From Aureitalea sp. L0-47 (GTDB lineage Bacteria; Bacteroidota; Bacteroidia; Flavobacteriales; Flavobacteriaceae), in the NCBI RefSeq assembly GCF_026126405.1, contig NZ_JAFMTQ010000001.1:124001-188000 (forward strand): a DNA stretch of 64,000 bases, read 5' to 3'. Shown here in pieces: positions 43,131-53,300 of this stretch. A model generated the notes under the pieces. It was not told the origin of the DNA. It saw nothing but the letters and a program-made list of their open reading frames with translations, and did not search any database. Within the stretch, counting starts at the first letter, position 1, and each line of letters opens with the position of its first letter. The position numbers and the translations under genes are program-made.

Positions 43131-44666
43131 ATGGCAAACAATGAAGATCAGTTTAAGAAAGTGGTATCCCATGCAAAAGAGTATGGGTACATATTTGGTT
43201 CCAGTGAGATTTACGACGGATTAAGTGCCGTATACGATTATGGACAGCAAGGTGTGGAGCTAAAGAACAATATTCGTGATTACTGGTGGAGAAGTATGGT
43301 ATACATGCATCAGAATATCGTAGGTATCGATGCTGCCATCCTAATGCACCCAACAACCTGGAAAGCCTCCGGGCACGTTGATGCTTTCAACGATCCGCTG
43401 ATCGATAACAAGGATTCTAAAAAGCGTTATCGGGCCGATGTATTGGTCGAGGATCACGCCGAAAAGCTGGAAAACAAAGCCAAGAAGGAAATAGCAAAGG
43501 CAAAGAAACGTTTTGGGGAGTCTTTTGACGAACAACAATTTGTCACTACTAACCCCAGGGTACTGAAATACCGTGAGCAAAAACAGGAGATCCTGGACAG
43601 GATGGCTCGTCTTTTGGAAAGTGAAGACCTGGCTGGAGTGAAGGCACTGATCGAGGAACTTGGAATAGCCGATCCGGTGTCCGGAAGCAAGAACTGGACA
43701 GAAGTGCGACAGTTCAACCTGATGTTCGGCACGAAATTAGGAGCTTCGGCAGATAGTGCTACCGATCTCTATTTAAGACCGGAGACAGCACAGGGAATAT
43801 TTGTGAACTTCCTCAATGTTCAGAAGACAGGAAGAATGAAAATTCCCTTTGGAATAGCACAAACGGGTAAAGCCTTCCGTAACGAGATCGTGGCTCGCCA
43901 ATTCATCTTCAGAATGCGTGAGTTCGAACAAATGGAGATGCAGTTCTTTTGCCGTCCGGGCGAAGAGATGAAGTGGTACGAGTACTGGAAAGAAACACGC
44001 CTCAATTGGCACCTCTCCTTAGGTTTGGGAGAAGATAATTATCGCTGGCATGATCACGAAAAGCCGGCGCACTATGCCAATGCGGCCACAGATATCGAGT
44101 TCAACTTCCCGTTCGGATTTAAAGAATTGGAAGGTATTCACTCTCGAACGGACTTCGACCTTAAGGCACACGAAGAATTTTCAGGAAGAAAACTTCAGTT
44201 CTTCGATCCTGAATTGAACGAAAGTTATGTCCCTTATGTAGTGGAAACTTCCATAGGTCTTGATCGCATGTTCCTGGCCATATTGTCGAAATCACTTCAG
44301 GAAGAAACCCTTGAAGACGGCAGCACCAGAACCGTACTCAGGTTGCCTGCGATTCTTGCGCCGGTAAAAGTGGCAGTATTACCACTCATAAAGAGGGATG
44401 GCCTTCCGGAAATAGCTCATGAGATCATAGACGATCTTAAGTGGGATATGAACGTGATCTACGATGAAAAGGACGCTGTAGGAAGAAGATACAGAAGACA
44501 GGATGCAGCGGGAACGCCATTCTGTATTACCGTGGATCACCAGACCAAGGAAGATAATACAGTGACACTTCGGAACAGGGACAGTATGGAGCAGACAAGA
44601 ATTCCAATTTCTGAAATCGCAGCTCAACTAAAAAACAGTATTTCATTCAAAGAGTGGTTATCGTAA
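43131..44666 (+). CDS. glyS: Glycine--tRNA ligase (alpha2 type)
   Basis: A 511-residue class II synthetase of the eukaryote/archaea-like homodimeric type that charges tRNA-Gly. The start is well fixed by the block FKKVVSHAKEYGYIFGSSEIY. Class II motif 2 is in FRNEIVARQFIFRMREFEQME and motif 3 in ETSIGLDRMFLAIL; the anticodon-binding domain begins near LAPVKVAVLPL. Length is usual for Bacteroidota. Its stop codon lies in the loop of its own terminator. Confidence 0.97.
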   Translation: MANNEDQFKKVVSHAKEYGYIFGSSEIYDGLSAVYDYGQQGVELKNNIRDYWWRSMVYMHQNIVGIDAAILMHPTTWKASGHVDAFNDPLIDNKDSKKRYRADVLVEDHAEKLENKAKKEIAKAKKRFGESFDEQQFVTTNPRVLKYREQKQEILDRMARLLESEDLAGVKALIEELGIADPVSGSKNWTEVRQFNLMFGTKLGASADSATDLYLRPETAQGIFVNFLNVQKTGRMKIPFGIAQTGKAFRNEIVARQFIFRMREFEQMEMQFFCRPGEEMKWYEYWKETRLNWHLSLGLGEDNYRWHDHEKPAHYANAATDIEFNFPFGFKELEGIHSRTDFDLKAHEEFSGRKLQFFDPELNESYVPYVVETSIGLDRMFLAILSKSLQEETLEDGSTRTVLRLPAILAPVKVAVLPLIKRDGLPEIAHEIIDDLKWDMNVIYDEKDAVGRRYRRQDAAGTPFCITVDHQTKEDNTVTLRNRDSMEQTRIPISEIAAQLKNSISFKEWLS

Positions 44667-44686
44667 CTCGATAACCACTCCTTTTT
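44652..44686 (+). terminator. Terminator overlapping the end of glyS
   Basis: GAGTGGTTATCG / CGATAACCACTC, a perfect 12-bp stem (44652-44663 and 44669-44680), then a T run. The loop TAACT contains the stop codon of glyS. Confidence 0.88.
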
Positions 44687-44713
44687 TCCTTTGAATATTC
44701 TGTTGATGTAAGT

Positions 44714-45076
44714 CTACATCCTATCCTGTATCTCAACAATACTTATAGGGTTGGCTTTCTCACAACGGTTCATCATTTTCAAGCCGGCAAATTTAAACCA
44801 GATCTTAGCACCATCCTTTTGATATTTCTCATCCATATTGATCGGGTCCAGCAGGTAGGTATAGTCATCACTGTCCACATCAATTGTGTAGGGACAGTCT
44901 CCTTCCGCATCAGAATACATGACCGTGCCGCTGTAAAATCCGGCTTCCTTCATTTTTTTTGCGATCATTGCTAACTCCTCCTTGTCCGGCCCATCACCAT
45001 TGGTGGCTTTGGATCCAGAATTACAGGAAACAATTGTTATAGAAAGCAATACGAAAAGTGTTCTAAATAGAGTCAT
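44714..45076 (-). CDS. Small hypothetical lipoprotein
   Basis: A 120-residue lipoprotein: lipobox TIVSC (C18), a Ser/Gly/Asp-rich linker, then a compact domain of about 90 residues with SGTVMYSDAEGDCPYTIDV and a second cysteine in MMNRCEKANP, which could form a disulfide. I recognise no family, but it is reminiscent of small flavobacterial lipoproteins with a calcium-like acidic patch (DVDSDDYTYLLDP). Convergent with glyS and shielded by its terminator. The 203-bp gap upstream separates it from a divergent T9SS cargo gene. Confidence 0.72.
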   Translation of the reverse strand: MTLFRTLFVLLSITIVSCNSGSKATNGDGPDKEELAMIAKKMKEAGFYSGTVMYSDAEGDCPYTIDVDSDDYTYLLDPINMDEKYQKDGAKIWFKFAGLKMMNRCEKANPISIVEIQDRM

Positions 45077-45235
45077 TTTAATGGATTTAAGTGTTTTTAT
45101 AGTTGGAATTGCAATTTACGTGCCTTTCGTTTGATTTTTAGAATGTTTTGTGATAAATATTAAGTGCTTCTGAATCAACCACCTGAAAATAGCTATTTCT
45201 TATGAACTCCTATGGATATCTCGAATATTGATGTT

Positions 45236-45243
45236 ACTTTTAG
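45236..45243 (+). promoter_or_regulatory. -7-like box for the first tandem T9SS cargo gene
   Basis: TACTTTTA (7 of 8 positions of TAnnTTTG) in a stretch AATATTGATG...TA..TTTTA that is repeated before the second paralogue. Confidence 0.4.
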
Positions 45244-45279
45244 GCTCTTAAATACCACTTTAACTAAAAAACTATTGAA

Positions 45280-47472
45280 ATGAAGTTAAAAACCTACTTC
45301 ACATTGATATTCCTTTTAGCAATATCAATGTCTTTAAGTGCACAGGTGAATAACGTTGTGCCAAATGAACCCCAAGGGCCTGTATCTGTGGGAACGTTCG
45401 ACTCTATGGTCTATGTTCCTTCCCTAGCCTCAAGGCAAAGTATCCTAACTCCTCCTGATGACACCCCTAGGGAAGCTCAGGATAAGAGATCTATAAACGC
45501 TCCAGGAACTATTGGGCCAGACCCACAAACATTTGATGATTATCTGGCAACTAACCAGGATCCGGCATCACAAACTATTGAGGTGGCTCCGCCATTCCTG
45601 ACATTTAACGCATTTACTTCTAACTCCAGTCCATCAGATCCAACTATGGCAGTGGGTCCAAACCACGTTTTTGTAACCTGGAATACAGCCTTTGCCATTT
45701 ACGATAAAAACGGAAACGTACTTCAGGGACCCACATCACCAGCACCAGCTATTTTCCCTGGTGGAGGATGTTGTGACTTGACAGTTTCTTACGATGACGC
45801 CGCCGACAGATGGGTCGTTACGTTCTTGGGAAGTAGCACAAATATTGCTGTTTCTGATGGTCCGGATCCTATTAATGACGGATGGAACGTATATGCACAA
45901 TCATTTAATGACTACCAGAAATTATCTATCTGGAGTGATGGTTACTATATGACGCAGAACGTGCAGGGATCTCAAAGAGTATTTGCTCTTGAGCGTGACG
46001 AAATGCTTGCTGGTAATCCGGCTGCCCAGATTGCTAGTTTCAATCTTCCGGGTGTTCAGGGGACGTTACCATTCTTTAGCCCACAGTTCTTATCGGTTAC
46101 AGATGGAAATATGCCTGCGGATGGCAGTGCGACTGTAGTATTTCTGCAAGACGATGCCTTTGGAGGAGTAACGAGCGATCACATTAAATACTGGACGGTT
46201 GATATGGATTGGGCTACGATTGGAAATTCTACCATATCCGCCGCTACAGAATTACCTGCTACTCCTTTTATCAGTGTATTCGACGGAGGAAGTTTTCAAA
46301 ACCTGTCTCAGCCAGGTGGGGGCGCACAGATCGATGCCGTGCAAAACACGATATACAACCAGGCACAGTTCAGAAAGTTTCCGGGTCACAACTCGGCCCT
46401 ATTTAGCTTTGTTGTTGATACCGATGCTGGTGGTGGCGAACTAGCCGGGATTCGCTGGTATGAACTTCGACAAACATCCGACGGGCAGCCGTGGACCATT
46501 TTCCAGGAAGGTACCTACGTTTCTCCTGATGGAAAGCACGCATGGATGGGAAGTTTGATCATGGACGATGCCGGGAATATTGCCCTTGGCTACTCTGCCA
46601 TGGCCGGACCCACTACGCCGAATCCAACTAATTTCCGAGTTGGTTCGTACTATACTGGTCGTTTTGATGGCGACCCCCTGGGAACTATGACGGTTATCGA
46701 GGAGGAAATAGGTGTTTCTGCCAATAACGTTCCTAACGTTCGTTATTGTGATTACAATAAGATGGACATAGATCCTTCCAATGATAATGAATTCTGGTTT
46801 ATCAACGAGATCATGCAAGGGTCACGAAGAGGTATTGTTGGAGCATTCCAGTTAACACCACCACAACCGAATGACATCGGAATGGTGACAATTGATGCAC
46901 CGAACAGTGGTAACAACCTAACGGCTACGGAAGACGTCATCGTAACTATCAGAAATTACGGAAGTAACGATATCGCAAATCCTGAAGTTCAGTATACCAT
47001 CAACGGAGGAACTCCTGTTGTTGAGAATTACAGTGGAACTATTACTGCCGGAACAACCGAGCAATATACCTTCTCGCAAACTGCTGATCTGTCTGCACAG
47101 GGAACGTTTGATTTCGAGGCAAAAACCAACTTGCCAGCCGATTCGAACACAAGTAATGATACGGCTACAAAAACAGTTACAAATACTATACTGGGAATTG
47201 AAGATCAGGCTATCATAGAATCTGAACTTTTGGTAGTTACAAAAGCGAATAATCAGTTCGAGATTTCCCTGATCACTAGTTTTGATGGGGTTGCATCAAT
47301 GGCAGTTTTCAATCAGCTTGGCCAATCGATGGAAGCACATACTATAGAGAAGAATGGAGATCGTTATGTATATCAGTTGGATATGTCTTACGCCTCTGCG
47401 GGTGTTTACTTTATCCAAATAGGAGATGGAGCATCTAATTCCTATCGTACTGCGAAAATTGTTGTAAGATAA
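45280..47472 (+). CDS. T9SS cargo protein with CARDB-like domain (tandem copy 1)
   Basis: A 730-residue secreted protein: signal peptide ending SLSAQ, a long N-terminal region (about 30-520) with PSDPTMAVGPNHVFVTWN and GGGCCDLTVSYDDAADRW, a CARDB-type domain (about 525-640, PNDIGMVTIDAP ... NTSNDTATKTV) and a T9SS tail (about 650-730, ASAGVYFIQIGDG ... YRTAKIVVR). The N-terminal region has propeller-like strands with acidic loops but no recognised catalytic residues. It is followed by a paralogue with the same promoter and leader. Function unknown. Confidence 0.82.
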   Translation: MKLKTYFTLIFLLAISMSLSAQVNNVVPNEPQGPVSVGTFDSMVYVPSLASRQSILTPPDDTPREAQDKRSINAPGTIGPDPQTFDDYLATNQDPASQTIEVAPPFLTFNAFTSNSSPSDPTMAVGPNHVFVTWNTAFAIYDKNGNVLQGPTSPAPAIFPGGGCCDLTVSYDDAADRWVVTFLGSSTNIAVSDGPDPINDGWNVYAQSFNDYQKLSIWSDGYYMTQNVQGSQRVFALERDEMLAGNPAAQIASFNLPGVQGTLPFFSPQFLSVTDGNMPADGSATVVFLQDDAFGGVTSDHIKYWTVDMDWATIGNSTISAATELPATPFISVFDGGSFQNLSQPGGGAQIDAVQNTIYNQAQFRKFPGHNSALFSFVVDTDAGGGELAGIRWYELRQTSDGQPWTIFQEGTYVSPDGKHAWMGSLIMDDAGNIALGYSAMAGPTTPNPTNFRVGSYYTGRFDGDPLGTMTVIEEEIGVSANNVPNVRYCDYNKMDIDPSNDNEFWFINEIMQGSRRGIVGAFQLTPPQPNDIGMVTIDAPNSGNNLTATEDVIVTIRNYGSNDIANPEVQYTINGGTPVVENYSGTITAGTTEQYTFSQTADLSAQGTFDFEAKTNLPADSNTSNDTATKTVTNTILGIEDQAIIESELLVVTKANNQFEISLITSFDGVASMAVFNQLGQSMEAHTIEKNGDRYVYQLDMSYASAGVYFIQIGDGASNSYRTAKIVVR

Positions 47473-47497
47473 TAACCACTTACATATCAATATTTAA

Positions 47498-47526
47498 AGA
47501 GCCCTCCACGGAGGGCTCTATTTATT
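47498..47526 (+). terminator. Terminator between the tandem T9SS cargo genes
   Basis: AGAGCCCTCC / GGAGGGCTCT, a perfect 10-bp stem with a 2-base loop, followed by an AT-rich tail with T residues. Confidence 0.85.
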
Positions 47527-47654
47527 TAATTGATGATTTCTTTTAATTAACCTATCCAATAACTAGGGGTTTATTTGAGTAAATCACTCACCAACAGGCT
47601 ATTAAATAAATATAGATTTGGTGAAATCCTTCATAAAAATTCAAATATTGATGG

Positions 47655-47662
47655 TATTTTTA
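47655..47662 (+). promoter_or_regulatory. -7-like box for the second tandem T9SS cargo gene
   Basis: TATTTTTA in the same sequence setting as before the first copy (AATATTGATG upstream; TTTAACTAAAA and a near-identical stretch up to the ATG downstream). Confidence 0.4.
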
Positions 47663-47698
47663 CAATACCAAAACAAATTTAACTAAAAGACTATCGAA

Positions 47699-50329
47699 AT
47701 GAAGTTAAAAAACTATTTCGCCTTGATGATATGTTTCATATTAACAGCGAATCTAACTGCGCAGGTTGACCAACCTGTGCCAAATGAACCCCAAAGCCCT
47801 AATTGGGTAGGAACTTTTGACTCTATGGTTTATGTTCCCTCTATTGCTTCCAGGAAAGCAGAACTTACCCAGCCTGACATGACTCCCCGCGAAGCACAGG
47901 ATAAAAGATCACTAAGGCCCCAGGTTGTGATAGGTAAAGATCCCCAAAACTGGGACGACTACCTCGCAGCAAATCCACACCCTAGCTCACAATCCGTTCG
48001 ATCTGCACCTCCTTTTCTTGTATTCGATGCGTACACCGGAACGTCGAGTCCAACCGATCCAAGTATGGCAGTTGGTCCGAACCACGTTATTGTTACATGG
48101 AATACGGCATTTGCTATTTACGATAAAAACGGAAATGTACTTCAAGGCCCAACGGCGCCTAATCCGGCTATCTTTCCAGGTGGTGGATGTTGTGACCTAA
48201 CCGTATCATACGACGATGCAGCGGACCGATGGGTGCTTACTTTCTTAGGTGCAAGTCAGTCCATTGCCGTATCCGACGGCCCGGATCCTATCAATGACGG
48301 ATGGAATGTGTATGGACAATCATTCAATGACTACCAGAAACTTTCCATCTGGAGCGATGGATACTATATGACACAAAACACCCAGGGATCGCAGAAGATT
48401 TTTGCTTTAGAGAGAGATGCTATGCTAGCGGGTGATCCCGGAGCTCAAATTGCTACTTTTAACTTACCAGGTGTAGCAGGAACAACTCCGTTCTTCAGTC
48501 CACAGTTCCTAAGTGTTACCGATGGCAATATGCCAGCAACGGGAGGAGCAACAGTGGTGTTTCTTCAAGATGATGCATTCGGTGGAATTGCTACAGACCA
48601 CGTGAAATACTGGACCGTAGACATGGATTGGGGTACAATAGGTAACTCTACCATTTCCGCAGCAACTGAGATATCTGTTGCCCCTTTTATAAGCGTCTTT
48701 GACGGTGGTAGCTTTGATAATCTGGCTCAGCCCGGTGGAGGCTCGGATATCGATGCGGTTCAGAATACGGTAATGAATCAGGCCCAGTTCAGAAAGTTCC
48801 CTGGTCATAACTCTGCCTTATTCACCTTCGTTGTCGATACCGATGCTTCAGCAGGAGAAAGAGCTGGTGTACGCTGGATGGAATGGAGACAACCCGGTGA
48901 TAACCAACCCTGGTCCCTTTACCAGGAAGGCACCTTTACTTCGCCAGATGGCAAGCACGCATGGATGGGAAGCATGATAATGGATAACAATGGTAACATC
49001 GCGCTTGGATATTCCGCAATGGCGGGTCCAACTACGCCGAATCCAACCAATTTCCGAGTAGGGTCCTATTACACAGGACGATTCGACGGGGATGCTCTCG
49101 GAACTATGACAGTTATCGAAGAAGAAATTGGAGTTTCATCCAACAACGTTCCAAACCTAAGATATTGTGATTACAATAAAATGGATATTGATCCTTCAAA
49201 TGACGATACTTTCTGGTTTATCAATGAATATATGACTTCCGGAACGGGACGTTCAGGTATTGTTGGTGTATTCCAAATTACACCACCTCAACCAAACGAT
49301 ATCGGTATGGTAAGTATAGATGAGCCCGTTAACGGTGTGCTTACCGCCACCGAAGATATTGTGGTTAGTATCCGAAACTTCGGAAGTAACGATATCGTCA
49401 ATCCTGAGATCCAATACACCATAGACGGTGGGACTCCTGTGGTAGAAACCTACAGCGGCACAATAGTAGCCGGCACTGTAGAGCAATATACATTTGCACA
49501 AACCGCGGATCTTTCAGCACCGGGATCGTACCTAATTGAAGCCAAGACTAATCTGGCTGGTGATTCCAACACTTCCAATGATACTGCATCTAAAACTGTT
49601 GTCAATGGTCTGATCTATTGTCAGCCTTCCGCGGATTGTTCCTTTGGAGATGGCTTCCAGCTAATCTCTATCGAACAGATCAACAATCCATCGGGTTGTG
49701 AAGGATACGGAGATTTTACAAACCAGGTTGCCAATCTGGATCCGGACACTACTTATGATCTTACCGTAACCACCGGTTATGGAGATCAGTTTGTTTCTGC
49801 CTGGATCGATTTTAATGACGATGGAACTTTCACAGCAGATGAATTGGTAGTGGATAATTACGAGATCGCAGATGGTCAGGGTTCAGGTTCGTATACCGAA
49901 ACATTCGACCTTGTGGTGCCTGCAGGTGCTGCTCTGGGAGAACACAGAATGCGATTTAAGTCGAATTGGGATGCTCCTGTTCCTCCCGATGCCTGTGCTA
50001 CGACACAGTTTGGTGAAACCGAAGATTACACGGCTCAAATCGGAGAGCTAAGTATCCAGGATCGCGAGTTGGCAAATTCAGATCTCATTGTTGTTACCAA
50101 ACCAAACAGTCAATATGAAATATCTCTGATCACTGGATTTGACGGCATAGCATCTATCCGCATTTACAATCAATTAGGACAAACACTAGCTTTCAATAAC
50201 CTCGAGAAGAAGGGTGATCGCTATGTTTACAATCTGGATATGTCTTATGCTTCCGCCGGAGTGTACTTCATCCAAATGGGTGATCAATCTTCACGTTCAT
50301 ACAAGACCGCTAAGATCATAGTGAACTAA
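47699..50329 (+). CDS. T9SS cargo protein with CARDB-like and GEVED domains (tandem copy 2)
   Basis: An 876-residue paralogue of the preceding gene, clearly alike over the whole N-terminal region and the CARDB-type domain. Between that domain and the T9SS tail it has about 145 extra residues that form a GEVED domain (CQPSADCSFGDGFQLI ... VSAWIDFNDDGTF ... ATTQFGETEDYTAQI). The difference in length (146 residues) is accounted for by this one domain. GEVED domains are common in secreted Bacteroidota proteins and may bind calcium through the DFNDDG loop. The T9SS tail ends SYKTAKIIVN. Confidence 0.85.
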   Translation: MKLKNYFALMICFILTANLTAQVDQPVPNEPQSPNWVGTFDSMVYVPSIASRKAELTQPDMTPREAQDKRSLRPQVVIGKDPQNWDDYLAANPHPSSQSVRSAPPFLVFDAYTGTSSPTDPSMAVGPNHVIVTWNTAFAIYDKNGNVLQGPTAPNPAIFPGGGCCDLTVSYDDAADRWVLTFLGASQSIAVSDGPDPINDGWNVYGQSFNDYQKLSIWSDGYYMTQNTQGSQKIFALERDAMLAGDPGAQIATFNLPGVAGTTPFFSPQFLSVTDGNMPATGGATVVFLQDDAFGGIATDHVKYWTVDMDWGTIGNSTISAATEISVAPFISVFDGGSFDNLAQPGGGSDIDAVQNTVMNQAQFRKFPGHNSALFTFVVDTDASAGERAGVRWMEWRQPGDNQPWSLYQEGTFTSPDGKHAWMGSMIMDNNGNIALGYSAMAGPTTPNPTNFRVGSYYTGRFDGDALGTMTVIEEEIGVSSNNVPNLRYCDYNKMDIDPSNDDTFWFINEYMTSGTGRSGIVGVFQITPPQPNDIGMVSIDEPVNGVLTATEDIVVSIRNFGSNDIVNPEIQYTIDGGTPVVETYSGTIVAGTVEQYTFAQTADLSAPGSYLIEAKTNLAGDSNTSNDTASKTVVNGLIYCQPSADCSFGDGFQLISIEQINNPSGCEGYGDFTNQVANLDPDTTYDLTVTTGYGDQFVSAWIDFNDDGTFTADELVVDNYEIADGQGSGSYTETFDLVVPAGAALGEHRMRFKSNWDAPVPPDACATTQFGETEDYTAQIGELSIQDRELANSDLIVVTKPNSQYEISLITGFDGIASIRIYNQLGQTLAFNNLEKKGDRYVYNLDMSYASAGVYFIQMGDQSSRSYKTAKIIVN

Positions 50330-50350
50330 GGATTCAGAATAATTGAATAT

Positions 50351-50377
50351 AAAGGCCCTCTTCGGAGGGCTTTTTTT
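50351..50377. terminator. Bidirectional terminator with UUCG-type loop
   Basis: GCCCTC TTCG GAGGGC (50355-50370), extended by an A run on one side and a T run on the other. The very stable TTCG tetraloop and the convergent stops at both sides make it a clear terminator. Confidence 0.9.
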
Positions 50378-50378
50378 A

Positions 50379-53300
50379 TTAGAAATAAGCACGCAGTTGT
50401 ATACTTCCTGTGTGAATCGTACTTGAGTTCTCACTCTTTCTTCCGAAGTAAGATAAATTAGCATCCAGGTATTTGGTAATTTTTTTCTGGAACAGAACGC
50501 TCCAGGTGAAGTTGGACCCGGGCTGAAGACCGTCCAGCATCTGGTACGCCACCGGAGAAAAGGCGCTTCCGTTGAAGTCGTTGTTTATATAGTTGAACTC
50601 ACTGGTGATCGATATCTTTTGTGCATTGGTGTAGGCAAAAGATACCCCCGTGGTTTGCCTGTCAAGCTCCTCCATTCCCGTTAATTGGTTCTGCTCGTTT
50701 CCGTACTCATAAAAGATATCAAATCGCGTTTGTTTGTTGAAGAGGTAGGATAACTTCGGATTGAATTCGTAGGTATCCAACTCAAAATTTCTAACAGGAA
50801 AGTTCTCCGAAGTACTTGTATTATTTCCGAGGGAACCTTTTAATGTTACTAACCAACTGCCCCAAACTTTATGATTGAAATTAAACTGGTGACTTTCCAG
50901 ATCATTCTGCTGCAATCCAACCGAAAGCAGGTTGTTAGCACTAGTGGCGATATAGGTATAGCTGGTGGTGAAATTCTGTTTTCCTCGATTGAAAAAAAGC
51001 ACATTCCTGAAATTTAAGGTCAGCCCCAGTTCATCATCTCCTCCATCTTTAAATGGATTGATCTCAAAATCGTCATTGGTGCGCCTGGTCTTTCTGCTTA
51101 TCAGGTAGGAGGTTTGGTTGTGAAATTTCGACAGAAATTTTTTTATTCCTTCGGAAGAGTTCCAGGATTGGGGGTTCAGGGTAAGCAATTGACTGAACCT
51201 GTTCTCCCTTATTTTCACAAAGATCTGGTTGGGGAGGAGCACCCGAATGTATTCTGCCTCATCCTGAAATTGGGCGACTTCGAATTCATCGAGTTCCTGT
51301 ATCCCGTTGTTATTGTAATCCCTCCATGTGTAAATTCCCTGCCCGGGTTCCACCTGGAGGTAGGTGAACTCCTGCTGGGGGATCACCCCACTATTTGTTT
51401 CCAGTACCGTATTGGAGCGTATGCCACCTTTCAGAAATTGCTGGTTGTACACCAGTCTCGAATTCAACGTACGTTCGTCATCATCACCACCTTCTTCATC
51501 TTTTAAGTCCCTGTAATTGGCAAAAACAGTAAGCTGCGAAGTAGAAGAGTTGATCAATCGTGACTTCATAAAATAAGTGTTCGAACTATTAACGCGAATT
51601 AATCGATTGTTACGTACACTATCATTCAATTGCCGTCTGTACCCGAGTTCAACATACACTTTGGTGCTATCGCCGATTCCGGCGTATGCTTCATATGAAT
51701 ATAGCCGCTGACTCACATTGGTCAAACTATCGTTCGCGACTGTGGATACCTGGTTGTCCTCCAGGCTTACTTTAGCGCCCACCCAGGCCTTATTGAACGC
51801 GTAGGCGGTATTGGTAAAAGAACGGGCGAATTTAGAATCCAGCGAATCACTTTCACTCTTCAGGTAACTGCTAGAACTGTTTATCCTGAATTTTCCCGGG
51901 CTGAAATTCGCATTCAGAACATGTCGGTCCCCGTTGAAGTTTTCAGAAAAATTAAGGTTCTGGTATTGGTAGCTTCCCATACCTAACCCGGATTTGGCCA
52001 CCTCAGCACCGGCAATTACAAATCGCTGATCACCCATGGGATCGATGAGGTTCCAGTCCCTTGCAAATTCGATGTTGTACAAACGTTCAATGGTCCGAAA
52101 ATCTTCATTTACAATATCGATAGAGCCAATTCCGTTTACAGCCAGGGAATCCGAGGATGTATGAAGGTTTTGACGAACTCCTAATCTAAACGCGTATCCA
52201 TCATTGTTTTCGTCATCAATTCCCGAAAATAGGTTGAGGTCGTTTCGGCTACCCGCGAGTTCGAAGTCGATATTGGTCTTTTCCGAAGGGTGATATTTAC
52301 CGTTCACACCTAGGATCTGTAGTTTAACAGGAGCGGTGAGCTGCACTATGGGCTCATAATTTCCCTGGGGAACGCCGTTTACCGGTGATACATATTCGAA
52401 GATCCGGTTAATAGCTCCCTGGTCACTGAGTACATAGTTACCCAAATTCGCGCCTACCAGGCTAAACCGAACATTGAACAGTTCGTCCTCCGGGTTGCTG
52501 GAGAATACGAATATCTCGATCCCATCCATCATATCCTTTCGGTATAATATTTTGTTTTCTGAAAAGGTATCGGGAACTGCAGAGGGAGCCGTCATCGCAG
52601 TGCGATCATCTCCTGCAGCCTGTAAGATTGCAACCTGTTCTTCCGAGAGGTTCTGTTGCAGCGGTTGATTTTTAGCGTCATTTTCAGTGTAGGCGTAAAA
52701 TCCGATATCGAAATTTTCGGTGCTATATCCACCACCACCATAGCCAATGAATCGTGAATAATTTCGGTCGGTGAATTGGTATTCCACGATGATCCGCATA
52801 TTTGCCGTGATGGGAAAAGTTGGATTGAAACGGATCTCACCCGCGTTATAGTCGATCACATAATCGGCATTTTCGCCCCGCTTCAGTAGTAAACCATTTA
52901 CAAAAACCCGCTCACTTCCCGAAACGATAAGGATGAACAATTCACCATTGGGGCCAACCAGTTTGTAGGGCCCCTGGTTTCCTTCCTGTCCTGTAAACTG
53001 ACTTCTTTGAAACACTCCCCGAACCAGGGCACCGGATGCGAAAGCATTGGAAGTAGCACCGTTCTCATGATTCAGCTTCCCGGCTAAGGCGATTCCCTGA
53101 ACTTTTTTGGTAAACCTTCCAAAGTAACTCTCCGTATTCTGAAGGTCCACATCACCTGCCCGGATGTTCCAGTTGTCGCTGAAGAGTTCTATAAAGATCT
53201 GGTCGAACTCATCCAGGCTCTGGGAATAACCACCTTCCTGGGTGGGAATATTAGCGTCTTGTATGGAGGCTCGAATCGAGACCCTGTCATTCAGACGCCC

